64,000 nucleotides of DNA from Flavonifractor sp. An82 (GTDB lineage Bacteria > Bacillota > Clostridia > Oscillospirales > Oscillospiraceae). The translations under genes were made by a program, and so were the position numbers. Each line of letters opens with the position of its first letter. The first letter of the stretch is position 1. Below are positions 46,657 to 55,213 of this stretch, piece after piece. The notes beneath the pieces are model-generated. The model worked only from the letters and a program-made list of their open reading frames with translations. It was not told the origin of the DNA and ran no database searches. The stretch lies in contig NZ_NFHG01000014.1 of the NCBI RefSeq assembly GCF_002159265.1, forward strand, positions 29,814 through 93,813, written 5' to 3'.

Positions 46657-47646
46657 TTATCCAAACAGCTTCTGCAAATTCTCCCGGAAGGGGGGATAGA
46701 TGACTCCCTTCTCGGTGATGATGCCGGTGACCAGACTGTGGGGAGTCACGTCAAAGGCGGGGTTGTACACCTCCACCGTGGCCGGCGCAGTCTGGACCCC
46801 ATACAGTGTGCGCACCTCGTTTTTGTCCCGCTCCTCGATGGGAATGCCGCTGCCGTCGGGGATGGTCAGGTCGATGGTGGAGCAGGGGAGAGCCACATAG
46901 AAGGGTACCCCGTGGTGGTGGGCATTCACCGCCACCGAGTAGGTGCCGATCTTGTTGGCGAAATCTCCGTTGGCTGCCATCCGGTCGCAGCCCACCACCA
47001 CCATGTCGATCTTGCCCTTGGCCATCAGGCTGGCGGCCATGTTGTCGGCAATGAGGGTGGCGGGAATGTGGTCGGTGACCAGCTCGTAGGCGGTGAGCCG
47101 GGCACCCTGGAGCAGGGGACGGGTCTCATCGGCGTAAACCATATCCAATTTACCCTGCTCGTGGGCGGCGCGGATAACTCCCAGGGCGGTGCCGTAGCCG
47201 CCGGTGGCCAGGGCTCCTGCGTTGCAGTGGGTGAGGATGCGGGCGTGGTCCGGCACCACGGAAGCGCCGTAAAGGCCCATTGCCTTACACATAGCCACAT
47301 CCTCCTGATGGATGGCCACCGCCTCGGCAATGAGGGTTACCGGGTCTCCGCCGCAATCGGCAGCCTTTCTGGCCATCCGGTCCAGGGCCCAGAACAGATT
47401 GACCGCCGTGGGTCGGCTGGCGGCCAGAAGGGCTTTGGCCTCATTCAGGTCATCCCCGGCCAGAGCGGCCAGGCAGTAAGCGTAGGCGGCGGTGACGCCG
47501 ATGGCGGGAGCGCCCCGCACCACCATGGTGCGGATGGCGTCGGCCACCGGGTGGTAATCGGTATAGGGGATCCAGATCTCCTCTACCGGAAGCTTTGTCT
47601 GGTCAAGTAAGTAAAGGGTATTTCCTTCCCAGCGGATCGCGTCCAT
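46657..47646 (-). CDS. mtnA: Methylthioribose-1-phosphate isomerase
   Basis: This 329-residue eIF2B-alpha-related isomerase converts MTR-1-P to the ribulose form in methionine or 5-deoxyribose salvage. The catalytic Cys is in THCNAGALATGGYGTALG and the Asp in VGCDRMAANGDFANKIGTY, and the N-terminal VRGAPAIGVTAAY is typical. The start at 47646 has AAGGAGGAG upstream. No other mtn genes are adjacent, so the full pathway is either elsewhere or only partial. Confidence 0.92.
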   Translation of the reverse strand: MDAIRWEGNTLYLLDQTKLPVEEIWIPYTDYHPVADAIRTMVVRGAPAIGVTAAYAYCLAALAGDDLNEAKALLAASRPTAVNLFWALDRMARKAADCGGDPVTLIAEAVAIHQEDVAMCKAMGLYGASVVPDHARILTHCNAGALATGGYGTALGVIRAAHEQGKLDMVYADETRPLLQGARLTAYELVTDHIPATLIADNMAASLMAKGKIDMVVVGCDRMAANGDFANKIGTYSVAVNAHHHGVPFYVALPCSTIDLTIPDGSGIPIEERDKNEVRTLYGVQTAPATVEVYNPAFDVTPHSLVTGIITEKGVIYPPFRENLQKLFG

Positions 47647-47734
47647 AGAGAACTCCTCCTTGTGATGCGGCCCCGGCGGACCGGGGCGCTTTGTTCCAAC
47701 CGATTGTATCACACACACCATTTGGAGGCAAGCA

Positions 47735-49636
47735 ATGATCGATATCTCCGTCTCGAACCTGAGCAAGGAGTTCGAGGTAGGCAAAAATATATTGGACGGC
47801 CTCACCTTCCAGATCGACCAGGGGGAGCGGGTGGGTCTGCTGGGCAAAAACGGCGCCGGCAAGACCACCCTGTTCAAGATCCTCACCGGCGAGCTGGACT
47901 GGGACGACGGCGAGGTCCACATCGCCCCTGGCAAGGGAGTGGGGCTCATCTCACAGATCCCCGTCTATCCGCCGGAATACACGGTGGAGGATGTGCTCCA
48001 GACCGCCTTCGGGCGGCTCCATGACATGGAGAAGGAGATGGAGGAGCTCACCGTCCGCATGGGTCAGGACAGCAACCCGGCCCTGCTGCGGCGGTACGAT
48101 GCCCTCACCGCCGCCTTTGAGGCGGGGGGCGGCTATGATACCGTCACACCCCTGAACAAGGTGTGCAACGGTCTGGAAATTTCCCAGGACATGAGAGGAC
48201 AGCTCTTTTCCTCCCTGTCCGGCGGCGAGAAGACCCGGGTCAACCTGGCCCGGCTCATTCTGGAGGACACCGACATCCTCCTGCTGGACGAGCCCACCAA
48301 CCACCTGGACCTGCGGGCCACCGAGTGGCTGGAGGAATACCTGGACCGCTATAAAGGCACTGTCCTTGCCATTTCCCATGACCGCTGGTTTCTGGACCGG
48401 GTGGTCAAACGGGTTATCGAGATCCAGGAGGGCAAGGCGGAGTTTTACGAGGGTAATTACTCCTTCTATGTGGTGGAGAAGGAGCATCGCTATCAGGAGA
48501 AGCTGAAGCAGTACGAGAAGGAGCAGGCCAAGATCGAGCAGCTGGAGAAGGCCGCTGAGCAGCTGCGGGTGTGGGCCTACTCGGGCAACGACAAGACCTT
48601 CAAGCGGGCCCAGTCCATGGAGAAGCGGATCGAGCGCCTGCGCACCACCGACAAGCCTACCAAGGAGCGCCGTCTGGACATCAAGTTCGGGGAACGGGAG
48701 TTCCGGGGGGACGAGGTGCTCACCATCAAGGAGCTGAAGAAGTCCTTTGACGGGCGCACCCTCTTCGACCACGTCAATCTGGAGGTGGTGGGGGGCGAGC
48801 GCATCGCCCTGCTGGGAGACAACGGCACCGGCAAATCCACCCTGCTGAAGATTCTGCTGAAGGAGGAGGAGCCCGACTCCGGAAAGCTAAAGATGGGGCC
48901 CACTATAAAGGTAGGTTACCTGCCGCAGATCATCCACTTCTCCCACCCGGAGCGCAACCTGGTGGACACCATGATCTACGAGCAGGACTGCTCCACCCAG
49001 ACCGCCCGCAACCGGCTGGCCGCCTTCAACTTCCGGGGAGAGGATGTGTTCAAGCCGGTGTCCGCCCTGTCCGGCGGCGAGCAGAGCCGCCTGCGGCTGT
49101 GCATGCTGATGGATGAGAAGATCAACCTGCTCATTTTGGACGAGCCCACCAACCACCTGGATATTGCCAGCCGGGAGTGGATCGAGGACGCGGTGGCCGA
49201 CTACGAGGGCAACCTGCTCTTCGTGTCCCACGACCGTTACTTCATCAAGCAGTTTGCCACCCGCATCTGGATGCTGGAGGACGGGCACATCACCGACTTC
49301 AAGGGCACCTTTGAGGAGTTCCGGGCCGCCCGGGAGCGGGCCAAAAACCAGGCCGCCGTCCCGGTGAAGGTGGAGCCGGAGAAGCCCAAAAAGGAGAAGC
49401 CCAAGCGCCCCGGCGGCACCAAGGAGCTGGAGAAGCAGGTAGCCGCGGCGGAGCGGGCGGTGGCCAAGGCGGAGGAGCGGCAGTATGAGCTCTCCCTGAA
49501 GGCCGAGGAGGTGGCCTCCAACTACCTGGAGCTCCAGAAGGTCTACGAGGAGCAGAAGGCCCTGGAGGACGAGATCGCCGCCCTGTATACCAAGTGGGAG
49601 ACTTTGGCGGCGGAACTGGAAGAGGCCAAGGGATGA
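47735..49636 (+). CDS. ABC-F family ATPase
   Basis: This 633-residue cytoplasmic protein has two ATPase domains and no membrane segment. NBD1 has LLGKNGAGKTTL and LSGGEKTRVNLARL with LLLDEPTNHLD. NBD2 has LLGDNGTGKSTL and LSGGEQSRLRL with LILDEPTNHLD. Between them is the charged P-site tRNA interaction linker (YQEKLKQYEKEQAKIEQLEK), and a C-terminal coiled coil follows (about 550-633). ABC-F proteins act on the ribosome in translation quality or antibiotic protection. The Uup-like C-terminal coiled coil argues for a housekeeping role, but this is not certain. It overlaps the next gene by four bases. Confidence 0.92.
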   Translation: MIDISVSNLSKEFEVGKNILDGLTFQIDQGERVGLLGKNGAGKTTLFKILTGELDWDDGEVHIAPGKGVGLISQIPVYPPEYTVEDVLQTAFGRLHDMEKEMEELTVRMGQDSNPALLRRYDALTAAFEAGGGYDTVTPLNKVCNGLEISQDMRGQLFSSLSGGEKTRVNLARLILEDTDILLLDEPTNHLDLRATEWLEEYLDRYKGTVLAISHDRWFLDRVVKRVIEIQEGKAEFYEGNYSFYVVEKEHRYQEKLKQYEKEQAKIEQLEKAAEQLRVWAYSGNDKTFKRAQSMEKRIERLRTTDKPTKERRLDIKFGEREFRGDEVLTIKELKKSFDGRTLFDHVNLEVVGGERIALLGDNGTGKSTLLKILLKEEEPDSGKLKMGPTIKVGYLPQIIHFSHPERNLVDTMIYEQDCSTQTARNRLAAFNFRGEDVFKPVSALSGGEQSRLRLCMLMDEKINLLILDEPTNHLDIASREWIEDAVADYEGNLLFVSHDRYFIKQFATRIWMLEDGHITDFKGTFEEFRAARERAKNQAAVPVKVEPEKPKKEKPKRPGGTKELEKQVAAAERAVAKAEERQYELSLKAEEVASNYLELQKVYEEQKALEDEIAALYTKWETLAAELEEAKG

Positions 49637-50268
49637 GAAGAAAGAAACAATATTACCGCCCCTACGAGGGGCGCAGAAAACCGGCGTGGCTGCTGGCACT
49701 GTTGGCGGTAGTCCTGGTGCTGGCACTGGGCTTTGTGGTGCTGCTGGGCCTGGTGCTCACCGGCGCCCGGGACAGCGTCACCGGTCAGCCCCAGGTCATG
49801 GTGATCCTGGGGTGCAAGGTGGAGTCCTGGGGACCCTCCGTTTTGCTCCAGGACCGGCTGGACAAGGCCCTGGACTACCTGGAGGACCACCCGGACCTGA
49901 CCATTGTGGTGTCCGGCGGCCAGGGGCCCGACGAGCACCAGAGCGAAGCCCAGTGCATGTTTGACTATCTGACGGACCACGGCGTGGATGGCGATCAGAT
50001 CCTGCTGGAGGACCGGTCCCACAACACCTGGGAGAACATCCGCTTCACCCAGGAGCTGCTGGAGCAGGAGGGTGTGGATGCCAGCCAGGTGGTGGTGGTA
50101 TCCAACGGCTTCCACCTGACTCGGGTACGGATGCTGTGGGGCCGGGTATGGGAGGGGGAGTACACCCTGTCCACCCTGGCGGCCCCCAGCTCCCACGTTC
50201 CCTCCCGCCTGAAGATGTACATCCGGGAGCCTCTGGCGCTGGTGAAGTCCTATTTCTTTGACAGGTGA
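49633..50268 (+). CDS. YdcF/SanA-family (DUF218) membrane protein
   Basis: This 211-residue protein has a basic N-terminus, one membrane segment (about residues 18-42, LLALLAVVLVLALGFVVLLGLV) and an extracytoplasmic DUF218 domain with VMVILGCKVE, VVSGGQGPDEHQSEAQCM, LEDRSHNTWENIRF and VSNGFHLTRVRML. The family is linked to envelope integrity in other bacteria, with unknown chemistry. It starts in an ATGA overlap with the ABC-F gene, which proves cotranscription, and is followed by prfA after 12 bases. Confidence 0.9.
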   Translation: MRRKKQYYRPYEGRRKPAWLLALLAVVLVLALGFVVLLGLVLTGARDSVTGQPQVMVILGCKVESWGPSVLLQDRLDKALDYLEDHPDLTIVVSGGQGPDEHQSEAQCMFDYLTDHGVDGDQILLEDRSHNTWENIRFTQELLEQEGVDASQVVVVSNGFHLTRVRMLWGRVWEGEYTLSTLAAPSSHVPSRLKMYIREPLALVKSYFFDR

Positions 50269-50280
50269 TATGATTTGGAT

Positions 50281-51345
50281 ATGCTGCAAAAACTGAACGC
50301 CCTGGACCTGCGCTTTGCCAGCATCGAGGCCCAGCTGGGGGCGGGGGAGACCTACAACGACCCGGCCCTGGTGGCCAAGCTGAACAAGGAGCAGCGGGAG
50401 CTGGAGCCGCTGGTCACCGCCTTCCGGGCCTATACCCGCCGTCAGCAGGACCTGAAGGACGCGGAGGAGCTGATGGGCGACCCGGAGCTGGGCGAGATGG
50501 CCCGGGAGGAATTCCAGCAGGCCAAGGAGGACATTGCCCGGCTGGAGGATGAGATCCGCATCCTGCTGCTGCCCCGGGACCCCGACGACGACAAGAACGT
50601 CATCGTGGAGATCCGGGCCGGGGTAGGCGGGGAGGAGGCGGCCCTGTTTGCTCACTCCCTGTTCCGCATGTACTCCATGTACGCCGACAGCCGCCGCTGG
50701 AAGGTGGAGGTGGACTCCATCAGCGAGACCGAGTTGGGCGGCGTGAAGGAGATCTGCTTTACCATTGAAGGGGACGGAGCCTACTCCCGCTTGAAGTTTG
50801 AGAGCGGCGTCCACCGGGTCCAGCGGGTGCCCGAGACCGAGTCGGGCGGGCGCATCCATACCTCCACCGCCACGGTGGCGGTGCTGCCTGAGGTGGACGA
50901 GGTGGACTTCGAGCTCAACCCCGCCGACATTGAGATGCAGGTCTTCCGCTCCTCGGGCGCCGGCGGCCAGCACGTCAACAAGACCTCCTCCGCCGTGCGG
51001 CTCATCCATAAGCCCACCGGCACCGTAGTGGAGTGCCAGCAGGAGCGCAGCCAGTTCCAGAACCGGGACAAGGCCATGCAGATCCTGCGTTCCCGGCTGT
51101 ACGAGGAGAAGGTGCGGGAGCAGGAGCAGGCGGTGACCGACGAGCGCCGCAGCCAGGTGGGCACCGGCATGCGCAACGAGCGCATCCGCACCTACAATTT
51201 CCCCCAGGGCCGGCTCACCGATCACCGCATTGGCCTGACCCTGTACAAGCTGGAAAATGTCATGAACGGCGACCTGGACGAGATCATTGACGGGCTTGTG
51301 ACTGCCGATCAGGCGGAGCGGCTTAAGCACAGCCAGGCGGAATAA
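50281..51345 (+). CDS. prfA: Peptide chain release factor 1
   Basis: This 354-residue class I release factor reads UAA and UAG. It has the GGQ loop [17 protein letters not shown] and the release-factor recognition region [18 protein letters not shown], with PET in place of the E. coli PAT. I start at ATG 50281. A TTG two codons earlier is also possible, and the ribosome site is weak in both cases. Translational coupling to the preceding gene (stop 13 bases before) may compensate. The methylase gene prmC, often next to it, is not here. Confidence 0.96.
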   Translation: MLQKLNALDLRFASIEAQLGAGETYNDPALVAKLNKEQRELEPLVTAFRAYTRRQQDLKDAEELMGDPELGEMAREEFQQAKEDIARLEDEIRILLLPRDPDDDKNVIVEIRAGVGGEEAALFAHSLFRMYSMYADSRRWKVEVDSISETELGGVKEICFTIEGDGAYSRLKFESGVHRVQRVPETESGGRIHTSTATVAVLPEVDEVDFELNPADIEMQVFRSSGAGGQHVNKTSSAVRLIHKPTGTVVECQQERSQFQNRDKAMQILRSRLYEEKVREQEQAVTDERRSQVGTGMRNERIRTYNFPQGRLTDHRIGLTLYKLENVMNGDLDEIIDGLVTADQAERLKHSQAE

Positions 51346-51385
51346 ACGGGGCGTTTCCCGGAATCCTAGAAAAGGAGCAACCACC

Positions 51386-51643
51386 ATGGAACTGATCATT
51401 CACTTCAACACTTTGCCTGAGGGGCTGACCCTTGATCTGGTGAAGGACGATCTGGCCGGTCTGCTGGAGGACGACGGCTGGCTCACCGGTTCCGGCACCG
51501 ACTATCTGGAGCTGGAGCTGGAGGACGAGAAGGTCAACCCCAAGTACGGTATCCTCACTGTGAAGGGCTATCTGCAAAAGGCGAAGTTTGCCCCCGACAC
51601 CACCATTGAACTGGCGGGCACCCCGGTGGGCATCTACGAATAA
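51386..51643 (+). CDS. Small acidic protein of unknown function
   Basis: This 85-residue soluble, acidic protein starts MELIIHFNTLPEGLTLDLV behind AAAAGGAGCAACCACC. No signal peptide, cysteine pair or known motif is visible. An alternating hydrophobic pattern (YLELELED, GILTVKGYLQ) suggests a small alpha/beta fold. It lies 40 bases after prfA and 27 before a tiny membrane peptide gene, in the same direction, so it is probably part of the abc-f-ydcF-prfA-tsaC unit. I do not recognise it. Confidence 0.7.
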   Translation: MELIIHFNTLPEGLTLDLVKDDLAGLLEDDGWLTGSGTDYLELELEDEKVNPKYGILTVKGYLQKAKFAPDTTIELAGTPVGIYE

Positions 51644-51670
51644 CAAAAGGTACAAAGGAGACGGTTTGGT

Positions 51671-51784
51671 ATGAAAAAGGCCATTGGTATCCTGCACATC
51701 CTCTCCGGCGCCGCCCTGATGGCGGCTGGCATCCTGACGGTGGTCCAGAAGAGCCGCCATCGCCGCCGCCGTCGGCGTTTCTGA
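51671..51784 (+). CDS. 37-residue membrane peptide with arginine-rich tail
   Basis: ATG at 51671 follows AAAGGAGACGGTTTGGT. The product starts MKKAIGILHILSGAALMAAG and continues with a hydrophobic stretch to about residue 26, then ends in a run of basic residues (SRHRRRRRRF). One membrane helix with an inside-positive tail is predicted by eye. It is in the same direction as, and close to, the 85-residue protein and the threonylcarbamoyl-AMP synthase gene. The good ribosome site and amphipathic layout support a real gene. The function is unknown. Confidence 0.6.
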   Translation: MKKAIGILHILSGAALMAAGILTVVQKSRHRRRRRRF

Positions 51785-51800
51785 GAAAGCGGGGAAGAGC

Positions 51801-52826
51801 ATGCACACCCTGCGTTTGAACGACAAACAGATCGGGGAAGCGGCGGACATCCTCCGCCGGGGCGGCCTGCTGGGCATCCCCACCGAGACGGTGTATGGCC
51901 TGGGGGCCAACGGCCTGGACCGTGAGGCGGTGGCCCATATCTTTGAGGCCAAGGGCCGTCCCCAGGACAATCCGCTGATCCTCCACATCCCCTCCGCCCA
52001 GTGGCTGGAGCGGTATTGTGAGGATATCCCGGAAGCGGCCTATGCACTGGCCGACCGCTTCTGGCCCGGCCCCATGACCATGATCCTCAAGCACAAGCCC
52101 ATCGTGCCCGACCGGGTGACTGCCGGTCTGGACACGGTGGGAATGCGCTGCCCCGCCCATCCGGTGTGCCGGGCCATCATTGAGGCCGCCGACGTGCCGG
52201 TGGCCGCCCCCTCGGGCAACACCTCCGGCCGGCCCAGCCCCACCAACATGGCGGACATGCTGGAGGACATGGACGGCAAGATCGACGGCATCGTGGACGG
52301 CGGCCCCTGCGCCGTTGGGGTGGAGTCCACCATCATTGACCTGACCGAGCAGCCTCCCCGGCTGCTGCGGCCCGGCGGCATCACTCTGGAGCAGCTGGAG
52401 AGCGTGCTGGGTGAGGTGGCGGTGGACCCGGCGGTGACCCGGCTCATGGGCGCGGGGGAGCAGCCCCGTGCCCCCGGCATGAAGTACCGCCACTACGCCC
52501 CCAAGGCCCCGGTCACCGTGGTCCAGGGCGCGCCCGAGACGGCGGCCCGGTACATTCAGACCCATATGGCTCCCGGTGACGGGGTGATCTGCTTTGACGA
52601 GTACGCCCCGCTCTTTGAGGGCCACCCCATGGAGCAGCTGGGGCCCAGCACCGACGTACCCGAGCAGGCCCGGCGGGTCTTTGACGCCCTGCGGTGGTTC
52701 GATGGGACTGAGGTCAAACAGATTTGGGCCCAGTGCCCCGACGCCACCGGCATCGGTCTGGCGGTGGCCAACCGGCTCAACAAGGCCGCCGGATTCCATA
52801 TCATCCGGGCGGACGAACCTGATTAA
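51801..52826 (+). CDS. ywlC: Threonylcarbamoyl-AMP synthase (Sua5/YwlC type)
   Basis: This 341-residue enzyme makes threonylcarbamoyl-AMP for t6A37 modification of tRNA. The N-terminal YrdC domain (1-210) has GGLLGIPTETVYGLGANG, KGRPQDNPLILHI, AAPSGNTSGRPSPT and VESTIIDLT. The C-terminal Sua5 domain (about 235-341) starts after the linker APGMKYRHYAPKAP. Length and layout match the two-domain Sua5 form rather than the short TsaC. It is the last gene before a strong terminator. Confidence 0.94.
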   Translation: MHTLRLNDKQIGEAADILRRGGLLGIPTETVYGLGANGLDREAVAHIFEAKGRPQDNPLILHIPSAQWLERYCEDIPEAAYALADRFWPGPMTMILKHKPIVPDRVTAGLDTVGMRCPAHPVCRAIIEAADVPVAAPSGNTSGRPSPTNMADMLEDMDGKIDGIVDGGPCAVGVESTIIDLTEQPPRLLRPGGITLEQLESVLGEVAVDPAVTRLMGAGEQPRAPGMKYRHYAPKAPVTVVQGAPETAARYIQTHMAPGDGVICFDEYAPLFEGHPMEQLGPSTDVPEQARRVFDALRWFDGTEVKQIWAQCPDATGIGLAVANRLNKAAGFHIIRADEPD

Positions 52827-52860
52827 AAAGATGGCCGTACACATGCGGCCATCTTTTTTT
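52825..52860 (+). terminator. Terminator after threonylcarbamoyl-AMP synthase
   Basis: A 13-bp stem (AAAAAGATGGCCG and its complement) with an eight-base loop and a T-run overlaps the stop codon. Confidence 0.9.
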
Positions 52861-52868
52861 ACATTGGC

Positions 52869-52895
52869 TGAAAGGATTTCTCCTGCTGGCTCGTA
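52869..52895 (+). promoter_or_regulatory. Candidate ECF-sigma (sigma-W-like) promoter
   Basis: TGAAAG (52869-52874), 17 bases, CGTA (52892-52895) matches the TGAAAC/CGTA pattern of sigma-W-type promoters. A good sigma-A promoter is lacking. It lies 38 bases before the secreted repeat peptide and upstream of an ECF-type sigma gene, so autoregulation is likely but inferred. Confidence 0.6.
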
Positions 52896-52932
52896 TTCAG
52901 AGTGAAACCAACCAGATGAAGGAGGAATTTTC

Positions 52933-53181
52933 ATGAAAAAGATCTTGATGGGCGGTGCCGTGATCGCCCTGGTGCTGACCGTGGGTCTCACCACCGTCTT
53001 CGCCGCCGGCGGACGGAACTACGTGGATGCCAACGGCGATGGGGTGTGCGACAACCGGGGGACCTACTGCCGGTATGTGGACGCCAATGGCGACGGCGTG
53101 TGCGACAACTACGGCACCAACTGCCGAAACAGCAATACCGGCTGCCGCGGTTGGGGCCGGGGCTGCCACGGCGGCTGGTAA
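52933..53181 (+). CDS. Small secreted Cys-rich protein with EF-hand-like repeats
   Basis: This 82-residue protein has a signal peptide (residues 1-25, ending TTVFAAG), then two 18-residue repeats YVDANGDGVCDN (R/Y)GT(Y/N)CR. The D-x-N-x-D-G pattern resembles calcium-binding EF-hand or dockerin loops, and six cysteines occur in total. The tail CRGWGRGCHGGW is rich in Gly, Cys and aromatic residues. GGAGGAATTTTC precedes the ATG. It is the first gene before an ECF-type sigma factor and an RsgI-like anti-sigma factor, so it may be the main target or a ligand of that system. Metal or calcium binding is inferred. Confidence 0.75.
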   Translation: MKKILMGGAVIALVLTVGLTTVFAAGGRNYVDANGDGVCDNRGTYCRYVDANGDGVCDNYGTNCRNSNTGCRGWGRGCHGGW

Positions 53182-53219
53182 CGACCCGGCAAAGACCGGA
53201 GGGGAGATGAGGGCAGGCC

Positions 53220-53702
53220 ATGCGGGACGAAGCGGAGACCAACCGGGCCATTGAGCGGTACGGCGACACCGTGCGGCGGCTGTGCATGATCCATCTGAAG
53301 AATGAGGCGGATACCCAGGACATTTTTCAGACGGTGTTTCTGAAATATCTGCTCCATGACAGGCCCTTTGAGAGCGAGGAGCACGAAAAGGCATGGTTTA
53401 TCAGGGTGACCCTCAATGCCTGCAGGGACCTGCTCAAAAGCGTTTTCCGCAGCCGCACGGTGCCCCTGGAGGAGCTGAGTACCCAGATCGCCCACCTGAC
53501 CGATGAGCGCCGGGAGGTGCTCTCTGCCGTGCTGGAGCTGCCCCGGCGGGAGCGGGAGGCGGTATACCTCCACTACTATGAGGGATACACCGCCCCGGAG
53601 ATCGGGCGGCTGCTGGGCAAGAACATCAATACCATCTACACCCACCTGGCCCGGGCCAGGGAGCATCTGCGGGAACGGCTGGGAGGGGAAGACCATGGAT
53701 GA
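53220..53702 (+). CDS. RNA polymerase sigma factor, ECF-type (sigma-70 family)
   Basis: This 160-residue sigma factor has region 2 (DTVRRLCMIHLKNEADTQDIFQTVFLKYL, with weak match to the usual DAEDxxQ core) and region 4 (LPRREREAVYLHYYEGYTAPEIGRLLGKNINTIYTHLARAR). It has no region 1 or 3, typical of ECF factors. It overlaps the anti-sigma gene by eight bases. It lies 38 bases after the secreted repeat peptide gene. It should be held inactive by the membrane anti-sigma protein until an envelope signal releases it. Confidence 0.9.
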   Translation: MRDEAETNRAIERYGDTVRRLCMIHLKNEADTQDIFQTVFLKYLLHDRPFESEEHEKAWFIRVTLNACRDLLKSVFRSRTVPLEELSTQIAHLTDERREVLSAVLELPRREREAVYLHYYEGYTAPEIGRLLGKNINTIYTHLARAREHLRERLGGEDHG

Positions 53703-54423
53703 ACGGATCAGGGACGCGTTTGATTCCATTCACGCCGGGGAGGAGCTGAAGGAGTCCACCCGGGCCGCCCTGGCAAATGCCCGGACCCGCCGACGCAGGC
53801 CCGCCCGGTATCTGGCCGCCGTAGCCTGTCTGGTGCTGCTGGTGGCTGGAATTGGTGGATACCAATTTTACTTTGCACCAACTTCCGTCCTCAGCATTGA
53901 CATCAATCCCTCCCTGGAGCTGGGGGTCAACCGCTTTGACAGGGTGGTGACCGTCCAGAGCTACAATGAGGACGGCCAGGCCCTGGCGGATACTCTGGAA
54001 TTGAAGTATCTGGACTACCGGGAGGCCTTGGATCAGCTGCTGGCCAGTCCGGACATTTCAGAACGGCTGGCCCAGGGGGCCCTGCTGTCCATCACGGTGG
54101 CGGGGGAGAACGAGACCCAGTGTGGCCGCCTTCTGGCGGGGGCGGAGGCCTGCACCGCTGGACAGGAGAATGTCAGCTGCCGCCACGGGAACGCGGAGGA
54201 CCTGGAGCAGGCCCACCACGCGGGGCTGTCTCTGGGCAAGTACCAGGCTTTTCTGGAGCTTCAGGCTCTGGACCCCACCGTCACCGCTGAAGATGTGGCG
54301 GGGCTGACCATGCGACAGATCCGGGACTGGATCGATGCGCTGGAGCAGGGTGTCCCCGCGGAGGGGGAGAGCCAGACTGGCGGCCAGAGCGGCCACGGCC
54401 ACCATTACGGCTGGCATGAATAA
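53695..54423 (+). CDS. RsgI-like membrane anti-sigma factor with His-rich tail
   Basis: This 242-residue bitopic protein has a cytoplasmic segment (1-38), one membrane helix (39-60) and an outside domain. The segment just outside, VLSIDINPSLELGVNRFDRVV (residues 66-85), is the conserved juxtamembrane motif of RsgI-type anti-sigma factors, in which the Asn-Pro bond (here N71-P72) is known to self-cleave. The C-terminal end GHGHHYGWHE has four His residues and could bind metal. It starts at 53695, in an eight-base overlap with the sigma gene. RsgI proteins usually pair with SigI, and pairing with an ECF-type factor is noteworthy. The sensing role is inferred. Confidence 0.85.
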   Translation: MDERIRDAFDSIHAGEELKESTRAALANARTRRRRPARYLAAVACLVLLVAGIGGYQFYFAPTSVLSIDINPSLELGVNRFDRVVTVQSYNEDGQALADTLELKYLDYREALDQLLASPDISERLAQGALLSITVAGENETQCGRLLAGAEACTAGQENVSCRHGNAEDLEQAHHAGLSLGKYQAFLELQALDPTVTAEDVAGLTMRQIRDWIDALEQGVPAEGESQTGGQSGHGHHYGWHE

Positions 54424-54426
54424 AGG

Positions 54427-54464
54427 AAATGGGACGGCGAAGTGTTTCGCTGTCCCATTTTTTT
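54427..54464 (+). terminator. Terminator of the sigma/anti-sigma operon
   Basis: A stem of about 15 bp (AAATGGGACGGCGAA with its near-complement) and a T-run directly after the stop codon. Confidence 0.85.
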
Positions 54465-54487
54465 GTGTTTGGAAAAAATCGTTTTTC

Positions 54488-54571
54488 AATCGCTCTCTGT
54501 TTGTGGTATACTAAGCGGGCGGCCACAATTTACAAATCGCTCACACACCCCTTGAACAATGTGGTATACTA
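54488..54571 (+). repeat. Duplicated promoter-like element upstream of coaE
   Basis: AATCGCTC (54488-54495 and 54535-54542) and TGTGGTATACTA (54502-54513 and 54560-54571) each occur twice in the same order. Both copies contain an extended -10-like TGGTATACT, and neither has a good -35 box. This may be a doubled coaE promoter or a short regulatory duplication. Confidence 0.5.
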
Positions 54572-54590
54572 CTTTCTGGAGGCGAAAAGC

Positions 54591-55187
54591 ATGAAACGCA
54601 TCGGCATCACCGGCCCCACGGGGGCTGGAAAGACCACGGCACTCAACGCTCTGGCGGAGCTGGGGGTTCATATCATCGATGCCGATCAGGTGTATCATGA
54701 CCTGCTGGCAGGCAGTGCCCCCATGAAGGATGCCCTGACGGCCCGATTCGGCCCCGCCATTCTGGACGGGGCGGGGAAGGTGGACCGGAAGGCCCTGGGC
54801 AACGTGGTCTTTGCCGATCCGGACGCCCTGGCCGACCTGAACGCCATCACCCACCGGTTCATCATCGACGAGATCGACCGGCAGGCGGCTCAGGCGGAGG
54901 CGGAGGGACGGCCTGCCGTGGCCATCGATGCCATTGCCCTCATTGAAAGCGGCGTGGGGGAGACCTGTTCCGCGGTGGTGGGCATCCTGGCCCCCAAGGA
55001 GGTGCGGATCCGCCGCATCATGGCCCGGGAGGGCATTTCTGAGGAGTACGCCCGCAAGCGGGTGGAGGCCCAGCAGGGAGACGAGTTTTTCCGTACCCAC
55101 TGCACCCATATTTTGGAGAACGGAGAGGGCTCGCCGGAGGAGTTCGGCAGCCGCGCCCGTACACTCTTTGCATCGTTGATCCGGTAA
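54591..55187 (+). CDS. coaE: Dephospho-CoA kinase
   Basis: This 198-residue kinase performs the last step of coenzyme A synthesis. It has the P-loop GITGPTGAGKTTAL, the CoA-binding IDADQVYHDLL and the LID-type segment IMAREGISEEYARKRVEAQ. One oddity is IDAIALIESG where the family usually reads DVPLLFE, although the general layout is kept. GGAGG lies eight bases before the ATG at 54591. The M18 peptidase follows after 26 bases. Confidence 0.9.
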   Translation: MKRIGITGPTGAGKTTALNALAELGVHIIDADQVYHDLLAGSAPMKDALTARFGPAILDGAGKVDRKALGNVVFADPDALADLNAITHRFIIDEIDRQAAQAEAEGRPAVAIDAIALIESGVGETCSAVVGILAPKEVRIRRIMAREGISEEYARKRVEAQQGDEFFRTHCTHILENGEGSPEEFGSRARTLFASLIR

Positions 55188-55213
55188 AAGTTTAGATATA
55201 GGAGGAAACCCAA

